A stretch of DNA of 64,000 nucleotides. It comes from Maribacter sp. Its GTDB lineage: Bacteria; Bacteroidota; Bacteroidia; Flavobacteriales; Flavobacteriaceae. The position numbers and the translations under genes were made by a program. Location of the stretch: the NCBI GenBank assembly GCA_011050675.1, contig DRFI01000025.1, positions 124,001 through 188,000 of the forward strand, read 5' to 3'. This document shows, piece after piece, positions 25,376-33,920 of the stretch (its first letter is position 1; the number at the start of each line of letters is the position of its first letter). The notes under the pieces are model-generated. The model made no database searches and was not told where the DNA came from. It saw only the letters and a program-made list of their open reading frames with translations.

Positions 25376-28195
25376 TACTTCTGCGGTAATTGCTTGATAA
25401 GCCTCTAAAGCAAAACTCTTGATTTTTGGATCAGTATCGCTAAGGAAACTTTCAACCATACTAAGGTAGCGAGGTTCTTTTTGTTGTGCGATGAGGTATA
25501 ATACCGCCAGTTTAATTTTTAAGTCATTGCCTTGTAACAGAAGTTTAAAGCATTCAAGTTCTGTAGGTATTTTGTGCTTAATTTTTTGAAGCTCTTCCTC
25601 AGACGAAATGTCTAGGGCAGATTCTTCAATAATGGGTAGCAGTTTTCGTTTTAACTCACCTGTCAATAGATTGTCTAAAAATTCAATGGCGTTGTGTTGC
25701 GCTTCCTGTTTTTGACTCAATAGACCTTCATAGGCAATTGCAACATCTTTTTGTTGATAGCGTAATCCTAAAAGTTTAAAAATACGTTCTAGACCAGAAT
25801 CTAATCTACGTTCCAAAAGTTCTAAAAGACTGGTGCGGGCATCTCTTTCGGCATCGCCTATTTCTTTTTTCGATTTATTCCTGTTACGGTAAGATATAAT
25901 GATTTGCGTATGCATAGAAGATAAAGTTTGATGATGTAGTTTACACTCATCAAAAATTACCGATACCACTTTGTAGCGATTAAATTTTAAATGCGGATGT
26001 GTTGTACGAATGGCACTCAAAGCTCTAACTACTTCTAAACGAATAGTAAGGTCATTATCTGTTAATATGCTTAGTAAATGATGAACTGCCTCCTTAGAAT
26101 GAAAAGATTGCATAGCACCTGGTATAAACCGAAGTACCGATAGCGGCTGTAATCTTTCCTGAACATTTTTACATAATAAAGGTATAATTTGAACACCATA
26201 CAATTTAAAAGCCTCCATGACGATAGGCCTATATTTCTTTTGACCTAAAAACGGAACTATATGTTGTGCTAAGGTAGGATCTGTTGCAGTGCCAATTGCT
26301 TTAATAGTCGTTATTGCCACAGCTTCATTTTTATGCTTTAAAAAGCCGATAAGTTTGTTGTAGAAAATAGGCAAGTTTGCCACTCCTAGTATTTCAATAA
26401 CCGATTCTATATAAGATACATCTTGTTCGTGATTCTCAATATTTGAAATTGATTTTGAAATACGGTCCAATAAGGAATACCGCTGTTTTAAGGAATAGTT
26501 ATTCTTTGCCGCTCTAGCTAAACAATAGAGTGCCGCCATAGCTATCCGTTCATTAGAATGTTCTAAATAGGCATCGAAAACGAAAGATTTGTCTTTGTGC
26601 GCAAAACTTAAAACATACGCCAAAGTAGCGATGGTCAACTCTCGGTCTTCAATTTTTAAAAGTTCGGAGACCTCGGCAGTCATGCTTTTTGAATTTAAGA
26701 AATATAAATTCTGAATGGCAGATAATTTCACTTTATTACTAGGGTGCTCCAATAACAACTCCACATCATCTGCAAAGCGTTTATCATTGATTTCCATGAG
26801 TTTATCTAACATGAAAAGTATTTGTTCTTCGGTGCCCGTTTTAAATACAGTGCGCATACCTGTTACAACAGATACTTTTGTATGGGTGATTTTTTTATTC
26901 TTTTTAAAAGAATCTGTAAGTACTTCTAAATTGGTTCTAAAGGTTTTGTAGTACTCAATTCGCACTTTGTAAATAAAATATAACCAAAGGCAAACTAGAG
27001 CTATAATAAGAATACCTATGTAAAATGAAGGTAAATCTAAACCACGAACTACAAAAATTAAAAGGCACCCGGCAATACCAGTAGCCAAACTGTCCACAAC
27101 AACATCTATAAACGATTTAGTCCTGTTTTTTAAGTCGAAAGGCAACGGTAAAGTCAATAATTCCGAAGCACTTTTATGAATGGATTGTTTCAGAATTCCA
27201 TCCATCGCCTTAATAACAACTACCGCAGAAAGTTCTGGTAATAACAAGAATAAAATGCTTCCTCCGAAAATACCAATTGGTAATAATAATAGGGAAAAGC
27301 CCACACCCCAAATACCCACGATTCTATGGGTAAAGAACAACTGAATTACGAGAGATAATAAGTTAAATGTTGAAAACCAAAATGCAAAGAAGGCTGTAAG
27401 CTCATCGGCATTTGTAATTGCAGAAGAGGCAAAATCACTAAATAAGTAATCTACCAATTTGGCAACTACTACACTTACTGCAACAATACTGGCTATGTAG
27501 GTAAGGTGTTTAGAATTTAGTATGAGTTTTAACGGCGGCTCGCTTATGTTCGATGCCGACTTATGTTTTTTAATACTACCATTTTTTTTGACCCTAATAT
27601 TCCAAATTCTACGTAATAATGGAATGCAGAAAAATAGGAGTAGGGCTGCTACGAACATTAAATTTTCATTGCCAATAAGCGGAGCCAATATAGACGTGAG
27701 GTAACCACCGAATATTCCACCAATGATGGCGCCAGAACCAATAAAGCCGAACAATCTTTTTGCTTCTCTAATATTAAATACCAAATTCGCCAATACCCAA
27801 AACTGAGAAGCGGATAAGACAGCGTAAATAGCTACCCATATGTAGAAGAAATAGAGTAAGACACCACTAACAACATCTAATGATAATAGAATACCTAAGC
27901 CTATCAATATAACGATAGAGCTTATAATGGTGATCTCAATTACTTTTTTAAGCGGAAATTTTGATACTGCTTTTGAATAGAAATATGAGGTAGTAACGGC
28001 TGTTACTGCAACTAATAAAAATGCAAAAGGCAATTGTTCAATTCCTAATTCTGATAGAAAAAGTGCATTTACCGTTGGTTTAATGATAAGCAGAACGGCG
28101 ATGACCAAAAAAATGTAGGCGAGCATCCAAAGTGATACTTTGAACTCGCCTTCACGAACATCGAATATTTTTTTTATGAGTCTTTCTACCATCAA
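25373..28195 (-). CDS. Nucleotide-transporter-like membrane protein with HEAT repeats
   Basis: A 940-residue protein. Residues 1-420 form about 12 transmembrane helices with the MFS-like arrangement of the ATP/ADP (Npt/Tlc) carrier family (MLAYIFLVIAVLLIIKPTVNALFLSELGIEQLP, VLSASQFWVLANLVFNIREAKRLFGFIGSGAIIGG). Residues 430-940 are helical repeats of HEAT type (KLSAIQNLYFLN, AVAITTIKAIGTATDP, IRLEVVRALSAIRTTHP), probably cytoplasmic. Carriers of this family exchange nucleotides in intracellular bacteria and plastids; what free-living Bacteroidota use them for is unclear. It lies 25 bases after the beta-lactamase-fold gene and is probably co-transcribed. Substrate-binding residues could not be checked, so nucleotide transport is an inference. 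Confidence 0.75.
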   Translation of the reverse strand: MMVERLIKKIFDVREGEFKVSLWMLAYIFLVIAVLLIIKPTVNALFLSELGIEQLPFAFLLVAVTAVTTSYFYSKAVSKFPLKKVIEITIISSIVILIGLGILLSLDVVSGVLLYFFYIWVAIYAVLSASQFWVLANLVFNIREAKRLFGFIGSGAIIGGIFGGYLTSILAPLIGNENLMFVAALLLFFCIPLLRRIWNIRVKKNGSIKKHKSASNISEPPLKLILNSKHLTYIASIVAVSVVVAKLVDYLFSDFASSAITNADELTAFFAFWFSTFNLLSLVIQLFFTHRIVGIWGVGFSLLLLPIGIFGGSILFLLLPELSAVVVIKAMDGILKQSIHKSASELLTLPLPFDLKNRTKSFIDVVVDSLATGIAGCLLIFVVRGLDLPSFYIGILIIALVCLWLYFIYKVRIEYYKTFRTNLEVLTDSFKKNKKITHTKVSVVTGMRTVFKTGTEEQILFMLDKLMEINDKRFADDVELLLEHPSNKVKLSAIQNLYFLNSKSMTAEVSELLKIEDRELTIATLAYVLSFAHKDKSFVFDAYLEHSNERIAMAALYCLARAAKNNYSLKQRYSLLDRISKSISNIENHEQDVSYIESVIEILGVANLPIFYNKLIGFLKHKNEAVAITTIKAIGTATDPTLAQHIVPFLGQKKYRPIVMEAFKLYGVQIIPLLCKNVQERLQPLSVLRFIPGAMQSFHSKEAVHHLLSILTDNDLTIRLEVVRALSAIRTTHPHLKFNRYKVVSVIFDECKLHHQTLSSMHTQIIISYRNRNKSKKEIGDAERDARTSLLELLERRLDSGLERIFKLLGLRYQQKDVAIAYEGLLSQKQEAQHNAIEFLDNLLTGELKRKLLPIIEESALDISSEEELQKIKHKIPTELECFKLLLQGNDLKIKLAVLYLIAQQKEPRYLSMVESFLSDTDPKIKSFALEAYQAITAEV

Positions 28196-28220
28196 GAAAT
28201 GGAAATCGCTATTCCAGGAC

Positions 28221-29126
28221 CTAAAGTACAGGCTTTTTTAACACTTTTTCAATTGGCTTTACTAAATCTCTAATAATTTGTTCGCCATTGGCATCATCTA
28301 TTAAAGCGACCAAAATATATCTTCTATTGCTATCTTCTCCCCAAACCAAAATAGAATCGGAATGGTAGGTACGCCATGAGCCCGATTTTCTGAACAATCT
28401 TGCATTAGGTGCAATTTTATCTAAGGTGTTTACAAATTTATGGTGCAACTCTGGGTCTTCCATAATATCCAACATTTGCTTGGACCTTTTTTGATTTACT
28501 AATTTTCCGTTCGCCAATAAATAATAGTATCTACAAACTTGTGTAACCGATGCAGCGTGACTCAAATTTTTTAATGGTTCGCGATTGGTATCACCTCCAC
28601 TTCCATAGCGTTTACCAACCCATAGTCCGCCTCCTTTTTGTTCATCATAGAAAGCATATTTCGGGTCTGTCATAACCGCTTCGAGCTTTTCATAACCAAC
28701 ACGATCGATCATTCTAGTAGATGCAGCGTTGTCAGATTTACTGATCATAAGTCGCATATCTTTTTTAACCTCTGCGGTTTCTTTTAATTCTCCCTTCTCA
28801 ATAGCATCCATAGCAGCTAAAAGAATAGCTATTTTAGGTAAGCTTGCCGCATACATCATATGGTTTCCGTTCACGCGGGCAAAACGTACTTGTTCTGGGT
28901 TGCTTAAGTCAACTAGACCTACGGCCATTTTCTTTTGTATGATTAGATCGTTCCATTCTGGATGCGATGCCAATTCATCTCTCAAATTCGTTTGCAAAGA
29001 GCTATCTAGCAATTTTTGCAAAGGTTTGATCTTAGAATTATCTATTTTAATTGGTAGTTCATTTTGTGCATTTATAGTTACACAGAACATAAAGGAAAAA
29101 AGAAAAAAGACTACGGATGATTTCAT
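28221..29126 (-). CDS. Exported class A beta-lactamase-like serine hydrolase
   Basis: A 301-residue protein when started at the ATG at 29126, giving a clean Sec signal peptide (residues 1-20, FCVTINA-Q). A longer TTG start at 29156 is rejected because it lies in a TAATTTTG promoter box. Motifs: SLPK (Ser95, Lys98), SDN (131-133) and KSG (247-249), plus EPLKN (about 183-187), which resembles the class A omega loop ExxLN. The length fits class A enzymes. It could hydrolyse beta-lactams, but could equally be a peptidase-like enzyme; in this window it pairs with the transporter-like gene immediately downstream. Confidence 0.85.
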   Translation of the reverse strand: MKSSVVFFLFSFMFCVTINAQNELPIKIDNSKIKPLQKLLDSSLQTNLRDELASHPEWNDLIIQKKMAVGLVDLSNPEQVRFARVNGNHMMYAASLPKIAILLAAMDAIEKGELKETAEVKKDMRLMISKSDNAASTRMIDRVGYEKLEAVMTDPKYAFYDEQKGGGLWVGKRYGSGGDTNREPLKNLSHAASVTQVCRYYYLLANGKLVNQKRSKQMLDIMEDPELHHKFVNTLDKIAPNARLFRKSGSWRTYHSDSILVWGEDSNRRYILVALIDDANGEQIIRDLVKPIEKVLKKPVL

Positions 29127-29153
29127 TGATTTTTGCTTATTTAAAAATGTAGT

Positions 29154-29161
29154 CAAAATTA
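29154..29161 (-). promoter_or_regulatory. -7 box of the beta-lactamase-like/transporter unit
   Basis: On the minus strand the sequence is TAATTTTG, an exact TAnnTTTG match, 27 bases before the ATG at 29126. No clear -33 TTG is visible. Confidence 0.5.
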
Positions 29162-29193
29162 GGTAATGGACTGATTTGCCATATGTTAATTTT

Positions 29194-29201
29194 TATATTT
29201 G
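29194..29201 (+). promoter_or_regulatory. Possible -7 box for the 29393-33914 operon
   Basis: TATATTTG, with TTG at 29176-29178 (15-base spacer, slightly short). It would leave a leader of about 185 bases. The rest of 29127-29392 is AT-rich and shows no other gene. Confidence 0.35.
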
Positions 29202-29392
29202 TTGTAAAATTAAAAAAACCCGTAAATGCACTGTGTTGCTCTATATACCTTAAAATCTTGTGTTAAAATTTTAAATAATTTCAGATAATATAGTACCTAT
29301 GCGTCCCTTTTTTTAATTTAAATTTCATTTAATTTTAAAAGAGGAAATTAAATTAATAGCTGTATCTTAAAACATAGAATATATGCAAACTT

Positions 29393-30454
29393 ATGAATCT
29401 TAAAGATGGTGTAAAAACTGCTGAGAATAAAGTGTCTGCAGAGGCACGTAGACTTAGCGATATGGTTAAAGATATTAGCAAATCTTTAGTTGACCGTTTA
29501 GAGTGCTTTGAAGATATTATAAGTTTAGAAGTTGGTGATACAGGTTTGCACAGGGCAAAGACTTTAGAACGTGAGTTCGATGTTCGCCAATTATACCTAA
29601 AATATGAAGGTGATAACCCTACAGGCACCCAAAAAGACCGTATTGCTTTTGCACAGTTATATGATGCATTGCGTAGAGAGTTTGCGGTAGTAAGTTTGGC
29701 TACCTGCGGTAATTATGGTGTTGCTATGGCATTGGCTTCAGATTTAGCGGGTATTGCTTGTAAAATTTACATTCCAGAAAGTTACCATACCGATCGTATT
29801 GTCGAAATGGAAGCACTGAATGCAGAGATCATCCGCATTCCTGGTAGCTATGAAGATGTGGTTATGGAAAGCTCAAAATTAGCAGCTGAACATGGATGGT
29901 ACGATGCCAACCCTGGTGGAGCTAACACTCCGCTTCAAATTTCTGCTTACGCACAAATTGCTCAAGAAATCTTTGAAGACTTGGGCGATGCACCCAAATA
30001 TTGTGCGGTACCTGTTTCTAACGGGACTTTATTTGCTGGTATTTATAGAGGGTTTGTAAATCTTTATAAAAGAGGGAAAACATCTCGCATACCTAAAATG
30101 ATCGCGGCATCTTCATCTCATAAAAACCCAATTGTAGAATCACATCTTCAAGGGTTGGATCATTGTAAAGATTTGAACCCAGCTGCAATTAAAGAAACGA
30201 AATATAACGAGCCATTGATCAACTGGCATAGTTTTGATGGTGAAGAGGCACTATATGCTTTACAAAAATCTGAAGGAGAAGCTTTTAATATTAGTGACAA
30301 AAAATTAAAGGAGATGACCTCTCTTTTACATAAAAAGGAAGGATTTAGAATTTTGCCTGCATCGACAGCAGGTTTGATCGGTCTTCTTGAATTAGATGAA
30401 AAAATGAATTTTGAGCCCGATCGTTTTGTAGCGGTGCTCACAGCAAAAAACTAA
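29393..30454 (+). CDS. PLP-dependent lyase, threonine-synthase-like
   Basis: A 353-residue fold-type II PLP enzyme. Lys81 in GDNPTGTQKDRIAFAQ is the likely Schiff-base lysine; the phosphate-type glycine-rich segment and ATCGNYGVAMA (asparagine loop) follow. Related enzymes act on threonine, serine, cysteate or diaminopropionate. It is the first gene of a tight cluster: the DUF1611 gene begins 8 bases after its stop, and an enolase-superfamily epimerase and a sodium/proton antiporter follow. This suggests an amino-acid catabolic role for the unit, with the lyase possibly acting on the product of the epimerase; that is inference. Confidence 0.8.
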   Translation: MNLKDGVKTAENKVSAEARRLSDMVKDISKSLVDRLECFEDIISLEVGDTGLHRAKTLEREFDVRQLYLKYEGDNPTGTQKDRIAFAQLYDALRREFAVVSLATCGNYGVAMALASDLAGIACKIYIPESYHTDRIVEMEALNAEIIRIPGSYEDVVMESSKLAAEHGWYDANPGGANTPLQISAYAQIAQEIFEDLGDAPKYCAVPVSNGTLFAGIYRGFVNLYKRGKTSRIPKMIAASSSHKNPIVESHLQGLDHCKDLNPAAIKETKYNEPLINWHSFDGEEALYALQKSEGEAFNISDKKLKEMTSLLHKKEGFRILPASTAGLIGLLELDEKMNFEPDRFVAVLTAKN

Positions 30455-30462
30455 ATAGATAG

Positions 30463-31536
30463 ATGAAAAAAGTTATTGACGGTAAAGCACTAGTATATTG
30501 TGAGGGAGCATTTAATACTCCTAATGGTAAAACAGCACATGGGTTGGTTCGTTTTACCGAGCGTTATGAGGTAGTTGGCGTTTTAGACGAAAAATATGCA
30601 GGTAGAGATGCGGGTGATGTTTTGGACGGTAGACCTAACGGAATTCCAGTTTATAAAAATTTAGAAACTGCTATTACTGCATTGACAGAAAGTAAGAATC
30701 TGCCAAGTTATTTGGTGATTGGTCTTGCGCCAGATGGTGGTAGATTGCCTAAAATAGCCAAGTCTACTATAAAAGCAGCTTTGCAACAGAGTTGGAATGT
30801 AGATAGTGGTCTGCATGATTTCTTAACTAATGATCCAGAGCTGGTTGCTTTGGCAAAAGAAAAGAATGTGAAGATCAGAGATATTAGAAAGACACCGGAT
30901 CGTGATCAACTACATTTTTTTACAGGAGATATTGAAAAAGTCAATTGCTTAAAATTAGCGGTACTTGGTACAGATTCAGCTTTGGGTAAACGAACCACTG
31001 CTTGGATATTGGTACACGCATTTCGTAATGCCGGTAAAAAGGCTGAAATGATAGGAACAGGACAAACAGGATGGATGCAAGGTGCTAAATATAGTATGGT
31101 TATGGATAGCTGTATCAATGATTTTGTATCTGGCGAAATTGAGCATGCTGTGGTAAGTGCATGGAAAAACGAAAATCCAGACGTTATTGTTATTGAAGGT
31201 CAAGGGAGCTTAATGAACCCTGCCTATCCTGGCGGATTTGAAATTCTAGCTGCTGGTAGACCAGATTATGTAATTCTGCAACACGCACCTAAAAGATTGG
31301 AATATGACGGATTTCCAGGATATAGAATGCATTCTTTAGAGGAACAAATAAAGGCGATTCAAGTTATTTCAGGTAAAGAGGTAATTGCGATTACCGTTAA
31401 CCATGAAGACATGAAGAAAGAAGAAATTCTAGATATTTGTAAAGCGATAACCCTAGAAACTAAATTACCTGCTTTTGATGTGTTGGAATACGGAGCTGAA
31501 GATTTAATTTCACTTTTGATGGCGAAACTAAAATGA
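30463..31536 (+). CDS. DUF1611 family protein, DgcN-like
   Basis: A 357-residue protein of the DUF1611 family. The N-terminal part is Rossmann-like (to about residue 150); the C-terminal part has a P-loop-like motif GTDSALGKRT (169-178) and GQTGWMQGAKYS, then IEGQGSLMNPAYPGG. Family members named DgcN were reported as D-glutamate N-acetyltransferases working with the racemase DgcA in marine bacteria. Here the partner gene overlaps by four bases (ATGA), which supports the same pairing. The specific activity on D-glutamate is inferred from family and context. Confidence 0.8.
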   Translation: MKKVIDGKALVYCEGAFNTPNGKTAHGLVRFTERYEVVGVLDEKYAGRDAGDVLDGRPNGIPVYKNLETAITALTESKNLPSYLVIGLAPDGGRLPKIAKSTIKAALQQSWNVDSGLHDFLTNDPELVALAKEKNVKIRDIRKTPDRDQLHFFTGDIEKVNCLKLAVLGTDSALGKRTTAWILVHAFRNAGKKAEMIGTGQTGWMQGAKYSMVMDSCINDFVSGEIEHAVVSAWKNENPDVIVIEGQGSLMNPAYPGGFEILAAGRPDYVILQHAPKRLEYDGFPGYRMHSLEEQIKAIQVISGKEVIAITVNHEDMKKEEILDICKAITLETKLPAFDVLEYGAEDLISLLMAKLK

Positions 31537-32600
31537 GAATAACCAATATTTCTTTTGAGCGTTTAGATCTTAAGCTATCTGATCCATATACGATTGCTTA
31601 TGAGACTATTGATCGTACCAGTAATTTTATTCTAAAGGTTGAAACTGATGGAAAAATAGTTGGTTACGGTTGTGCGGCACCAGATCCTGTGGTTACTAAC
31701 GAGTCGCCAAATGATGTAGCATATGCGATAAAAAATATTATTATTCCTTATTTACAGGGAAAAGACCCGTTCACGTATGCGCTACTATTATTAGAGCTTA
31801 AGGAATTATTGGGTAAAAGATCATCGGCTTTGGCAATGGTAGATTTGGCATTGTTCGATATTATGTCGAAAAAAGCTGAGGTGCCTTTATACAAGTTTTT
31901 AGGCGGATTTCGTAATCATATAGCTACTAGTATAACTATTGGTATTATGGGGTTGGATGAAACTTTATCCTATGCCAACGAATATGTAAAGCAAGGTTTT
32001 ACAATACTTAAAATTAAGGGAGGATCTAATTTAGAAGAGGATATTGCTAAAATGAGATCCATTCATGAGAAGTATCCTAACATCGAATTAAGATTCGATG
32101 GAAATCAAGGCTATTCGGTAAAGGAATCGGTAGAATTTGTAAAAGCTACCGCAGCCATTGGTATAGAAATTTTTGAACAGCCCACAAAGGTGGAGTCAGA
32201 AGAGCGATTAGGTGAAGTAACCGATCAGGTGAGTATTCCTGTAATGGCAGATGAAAGCCTAAAAACATTGACAGATGCATTTCGTTTAGCACAGAACGAA
32301 CGTGTAGATATGGTCAATATTAAATTGCAAAAAGTAGGCGGTATCTGGGTTGGTATGCATATCAATTCGGTAGCTAAAGCTGCTAAGTTAGATGCCATGG
32401 TGGGCTGTATAGATGAATGCGGATTAGGTATTGCTGCCGGTCTACATTTTGCGCTATCAAGACCTAACATTGTTTATGCTGATCTTGACGGACATTTAGA
32501 TATTATTGATGACCCATATCATTCTATTTTTAGATTGGAAAAGGGAATTTTATACCCTACTGAAAAATACGGTTTGGGTTTTTCTGAAGCTAATTTTTAA
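31533..32600 (+). CDS. Dipeptide epimerase/N-acyl amino acid racemase, DgcA-like
   Basis: A 355-residue enolase-superfamily protein of the muconate-lactonizing subgroup. The KxK motif is Lys160-x-Lys162 (LKIKGG); metal ligands lie in FDGNQGY, FEQP and ADES; a second-face lysine lies in NIKLQKVGG. This arrangement supports 1,1-proton transfer and fits L-Ala-D/L-Glu epimerases and N-succinyl or N-acetyl amino acid racemases. Overlap with the DUF1611 gene argues for the DgcN-DgcA pathway (D-Glu to N-acetyl-L-Glu) over a simple muropeptide dipeptide epimerase, but both remain possible. Confidence 0.88.
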   Translation: MRITNISFERLDLKLSDPYTIAYETIDRTSNFILKVETDGKIVGYGCAAPDPVVTNESPNDVAYAIKNIIIPYLQGKDPFTYALLLLELKELLGKRSSALAMVDLALFDIMSKKAEVPLYKFLGGFRNHIATSITIGIMGLDETLSYANEYVKQGFTILKIKGGSNLEEDIAKMRSIHEKYPNIELRFDGNQGYSVKESVEFVKATAAIGIEIFEQPTKVESEERLGEVTDQVSIPVMADESLKTLTDAFRLAQNERVDMVNIKLQKVGGIWVGMHINSVAKAAKLDAMVGCIDECGLGIAAGLHFALSRPNIVYADLDGHLDIIDDPYHSIFRLEKGILYPTEKYGLGFSEANF

Positions 32601-32609
32601 TCATTTGCC

Positions 32610-33914
32610 ATGTATTTAACTTTACTTGCCGTATTTATCGTTGGGTATCTTTTTATAGCATTAGAACACACGATTAAAATTGATAAAGCCGCCACAGCAT
32701 TACTTACGGGTACGCTGTGTTGGGTGATTTTTATAATTGGGAGGGATTCTTTTCTTGTAAATATTTCAGGAGATGAATCCATTCATTTTGTAACGGAGAG
32801 TTTACGCGAGAATTTAGGTGAGATTTCAGAGATTCTATTTTTCTTACTTGGTGCTATGACTATAGTTGAGATTATCGATGCTCATGAAGGCTTTTCGGTA
32901 ATTACAGATAAGATTACCACAACCAATCGTGTAAAATTATTATGGATTCTTTGCTTACTAACGTTTTTCTTATCTGCAGCTTTAGATAACTTGACTACAG
33001 CGATTGTAATGTCTGCTTTGCTCAGAAAGCTAATACACGACAAAAAGGACCTTTGGATGTTTGCAGGGCTTCTTATTATTGCAGCAAACGCAGGTGGCGC
33101 ATGGTCACCAATTGGTGATGTAACAACCATTATGCTGTGGATAGGTGGTCAGGTAACTGCAATGCATATCATAAAGGAAATTTTCTTGCCAAGTTTAGTT
33201 TGTTTATTGGTGCCATTGGCAATTATATCTTTTCGATTTAAGGGGCATATTACCAAACCAACAGAGCAATATTCAATAGATACTCATGGGTATCAAGTTA
33301 GTAATTTTGAAAAAAACTTGGTTTTTGCTATTGGTATAGGTGCACTTTTATTCGTGCCTATTTTTAAGACGATTACACATCTTCCGCCTTTTATGGGAAT
33401 ACTTTTAGGCTTAAGTGTTGTTTGGATAACTACAGAAATAATACATAGAAATAAAACTATAGAAGAGAAGAAAACTTTGGCAATTTCTAATGTATTGAGA
33501 AGAATTGATACACCTAGTATTTTATTCTTTCTTGGGATTTTAGTAGCTGTTGGTGCCTTACAATCTGCAGGACATTTAGCGGACATGTCCCGATTATTAG
33601 ATTCTAATTTTGATAGTATTTATGCGGTTAACTCCATCATTGGGGTATTATCTTCAATAGTGGATAACGTGCCGCTTGTTGCGGGTACTATGGGTATGTA
33701 CAGTTTAGATACTTATCCGCCAGATTCTGATTTCTGGGAATTACTTGCTTTCTGCGCAGGTACTGGTGGTAGTATTCTTATTATAGGTTCAGCTGCAGGA
33801 GTTGCCATTATGGGTATCCTTAAAATTGATTTCATGTGGTACCTAAAGAATATTTCTTTACTGGCTTTTATTGGTTATGTAGCAGGTATATTAACTTTTA
33901 TGCTAATCAATTAA
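32610..33914 (+). CDS. nhaD: NhaD-type sodium/proton antiporter
   Basis: A 434-residue membrane protein of the ion-transporter superfamily with about 12 helices. Characteristic NhaD segments are FLLGAMTIVEIIDAHEGFSVI, AALDNLTTAIVM, NAGGAWSPIGDVTTIMLW and SIVDNVPLVAGTMGMY. NhaD antiporters export sodium in exchange for protons in marine and halophilic bacteria. The gene begins 9 bases after the epimerase and may share its transcript; the functional link, if any, is not evident. It is convergent with the second GH63 gene (7 bases between the stops, no terminator seen). Confidence 0.9.
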   Translation: MYLTLLAVFIVGYLFIALEHTIKIDKAATALLTGTLCWVIFIIGRDSFLVNISGDESIHFVTESLRENLGEISEILFFLLGAMTIVEIIDAHEGFSVITDKITTTNRVKLLWILCLLTFFLSAALDNLTTAIVMSALLRKLIHDKKDLWMFAGLLIIAANAGGAWSPIGDVTTIMLWIGGQVTAMHIIKEIFLPSLVCLLVPLAIISFRFKGHITKPTEQYSIDTHGYQVSNFEKNLVFAIGIGALLFVPIFKTITHLPPFMGILLGLSVVWITTEIIHRNKTIEEKKTLAISNVLRRIDTPSILFFLGILVAVGALQSAGHLADMSRLLDSNFDSIYAVNSIIGVLSSIVDNVPLVAGTMGMYSLDTYPPDSDFWELLAFCAGTGGSILIIGSAAGVAIMGILKIDFMWYLKNISLLAFIGYVAGILTFMLIN

Positions 33915-33920
33915 ACACTA

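Noticed and set aside
28221-29126. Calling this gene a drug-resistance beta-lactamase
   Set aside because: SxxK, SDN and KSG define the fold; hydrolysis of beta-lactams cannot be inferred from these motifs alone.
29126-29156. TTG start ten codons upstream of the beta-lactamase-like gene
   Set aside because: The TTG lies within an exact TAnnTTTG promoter box and would bury the signal peptide.
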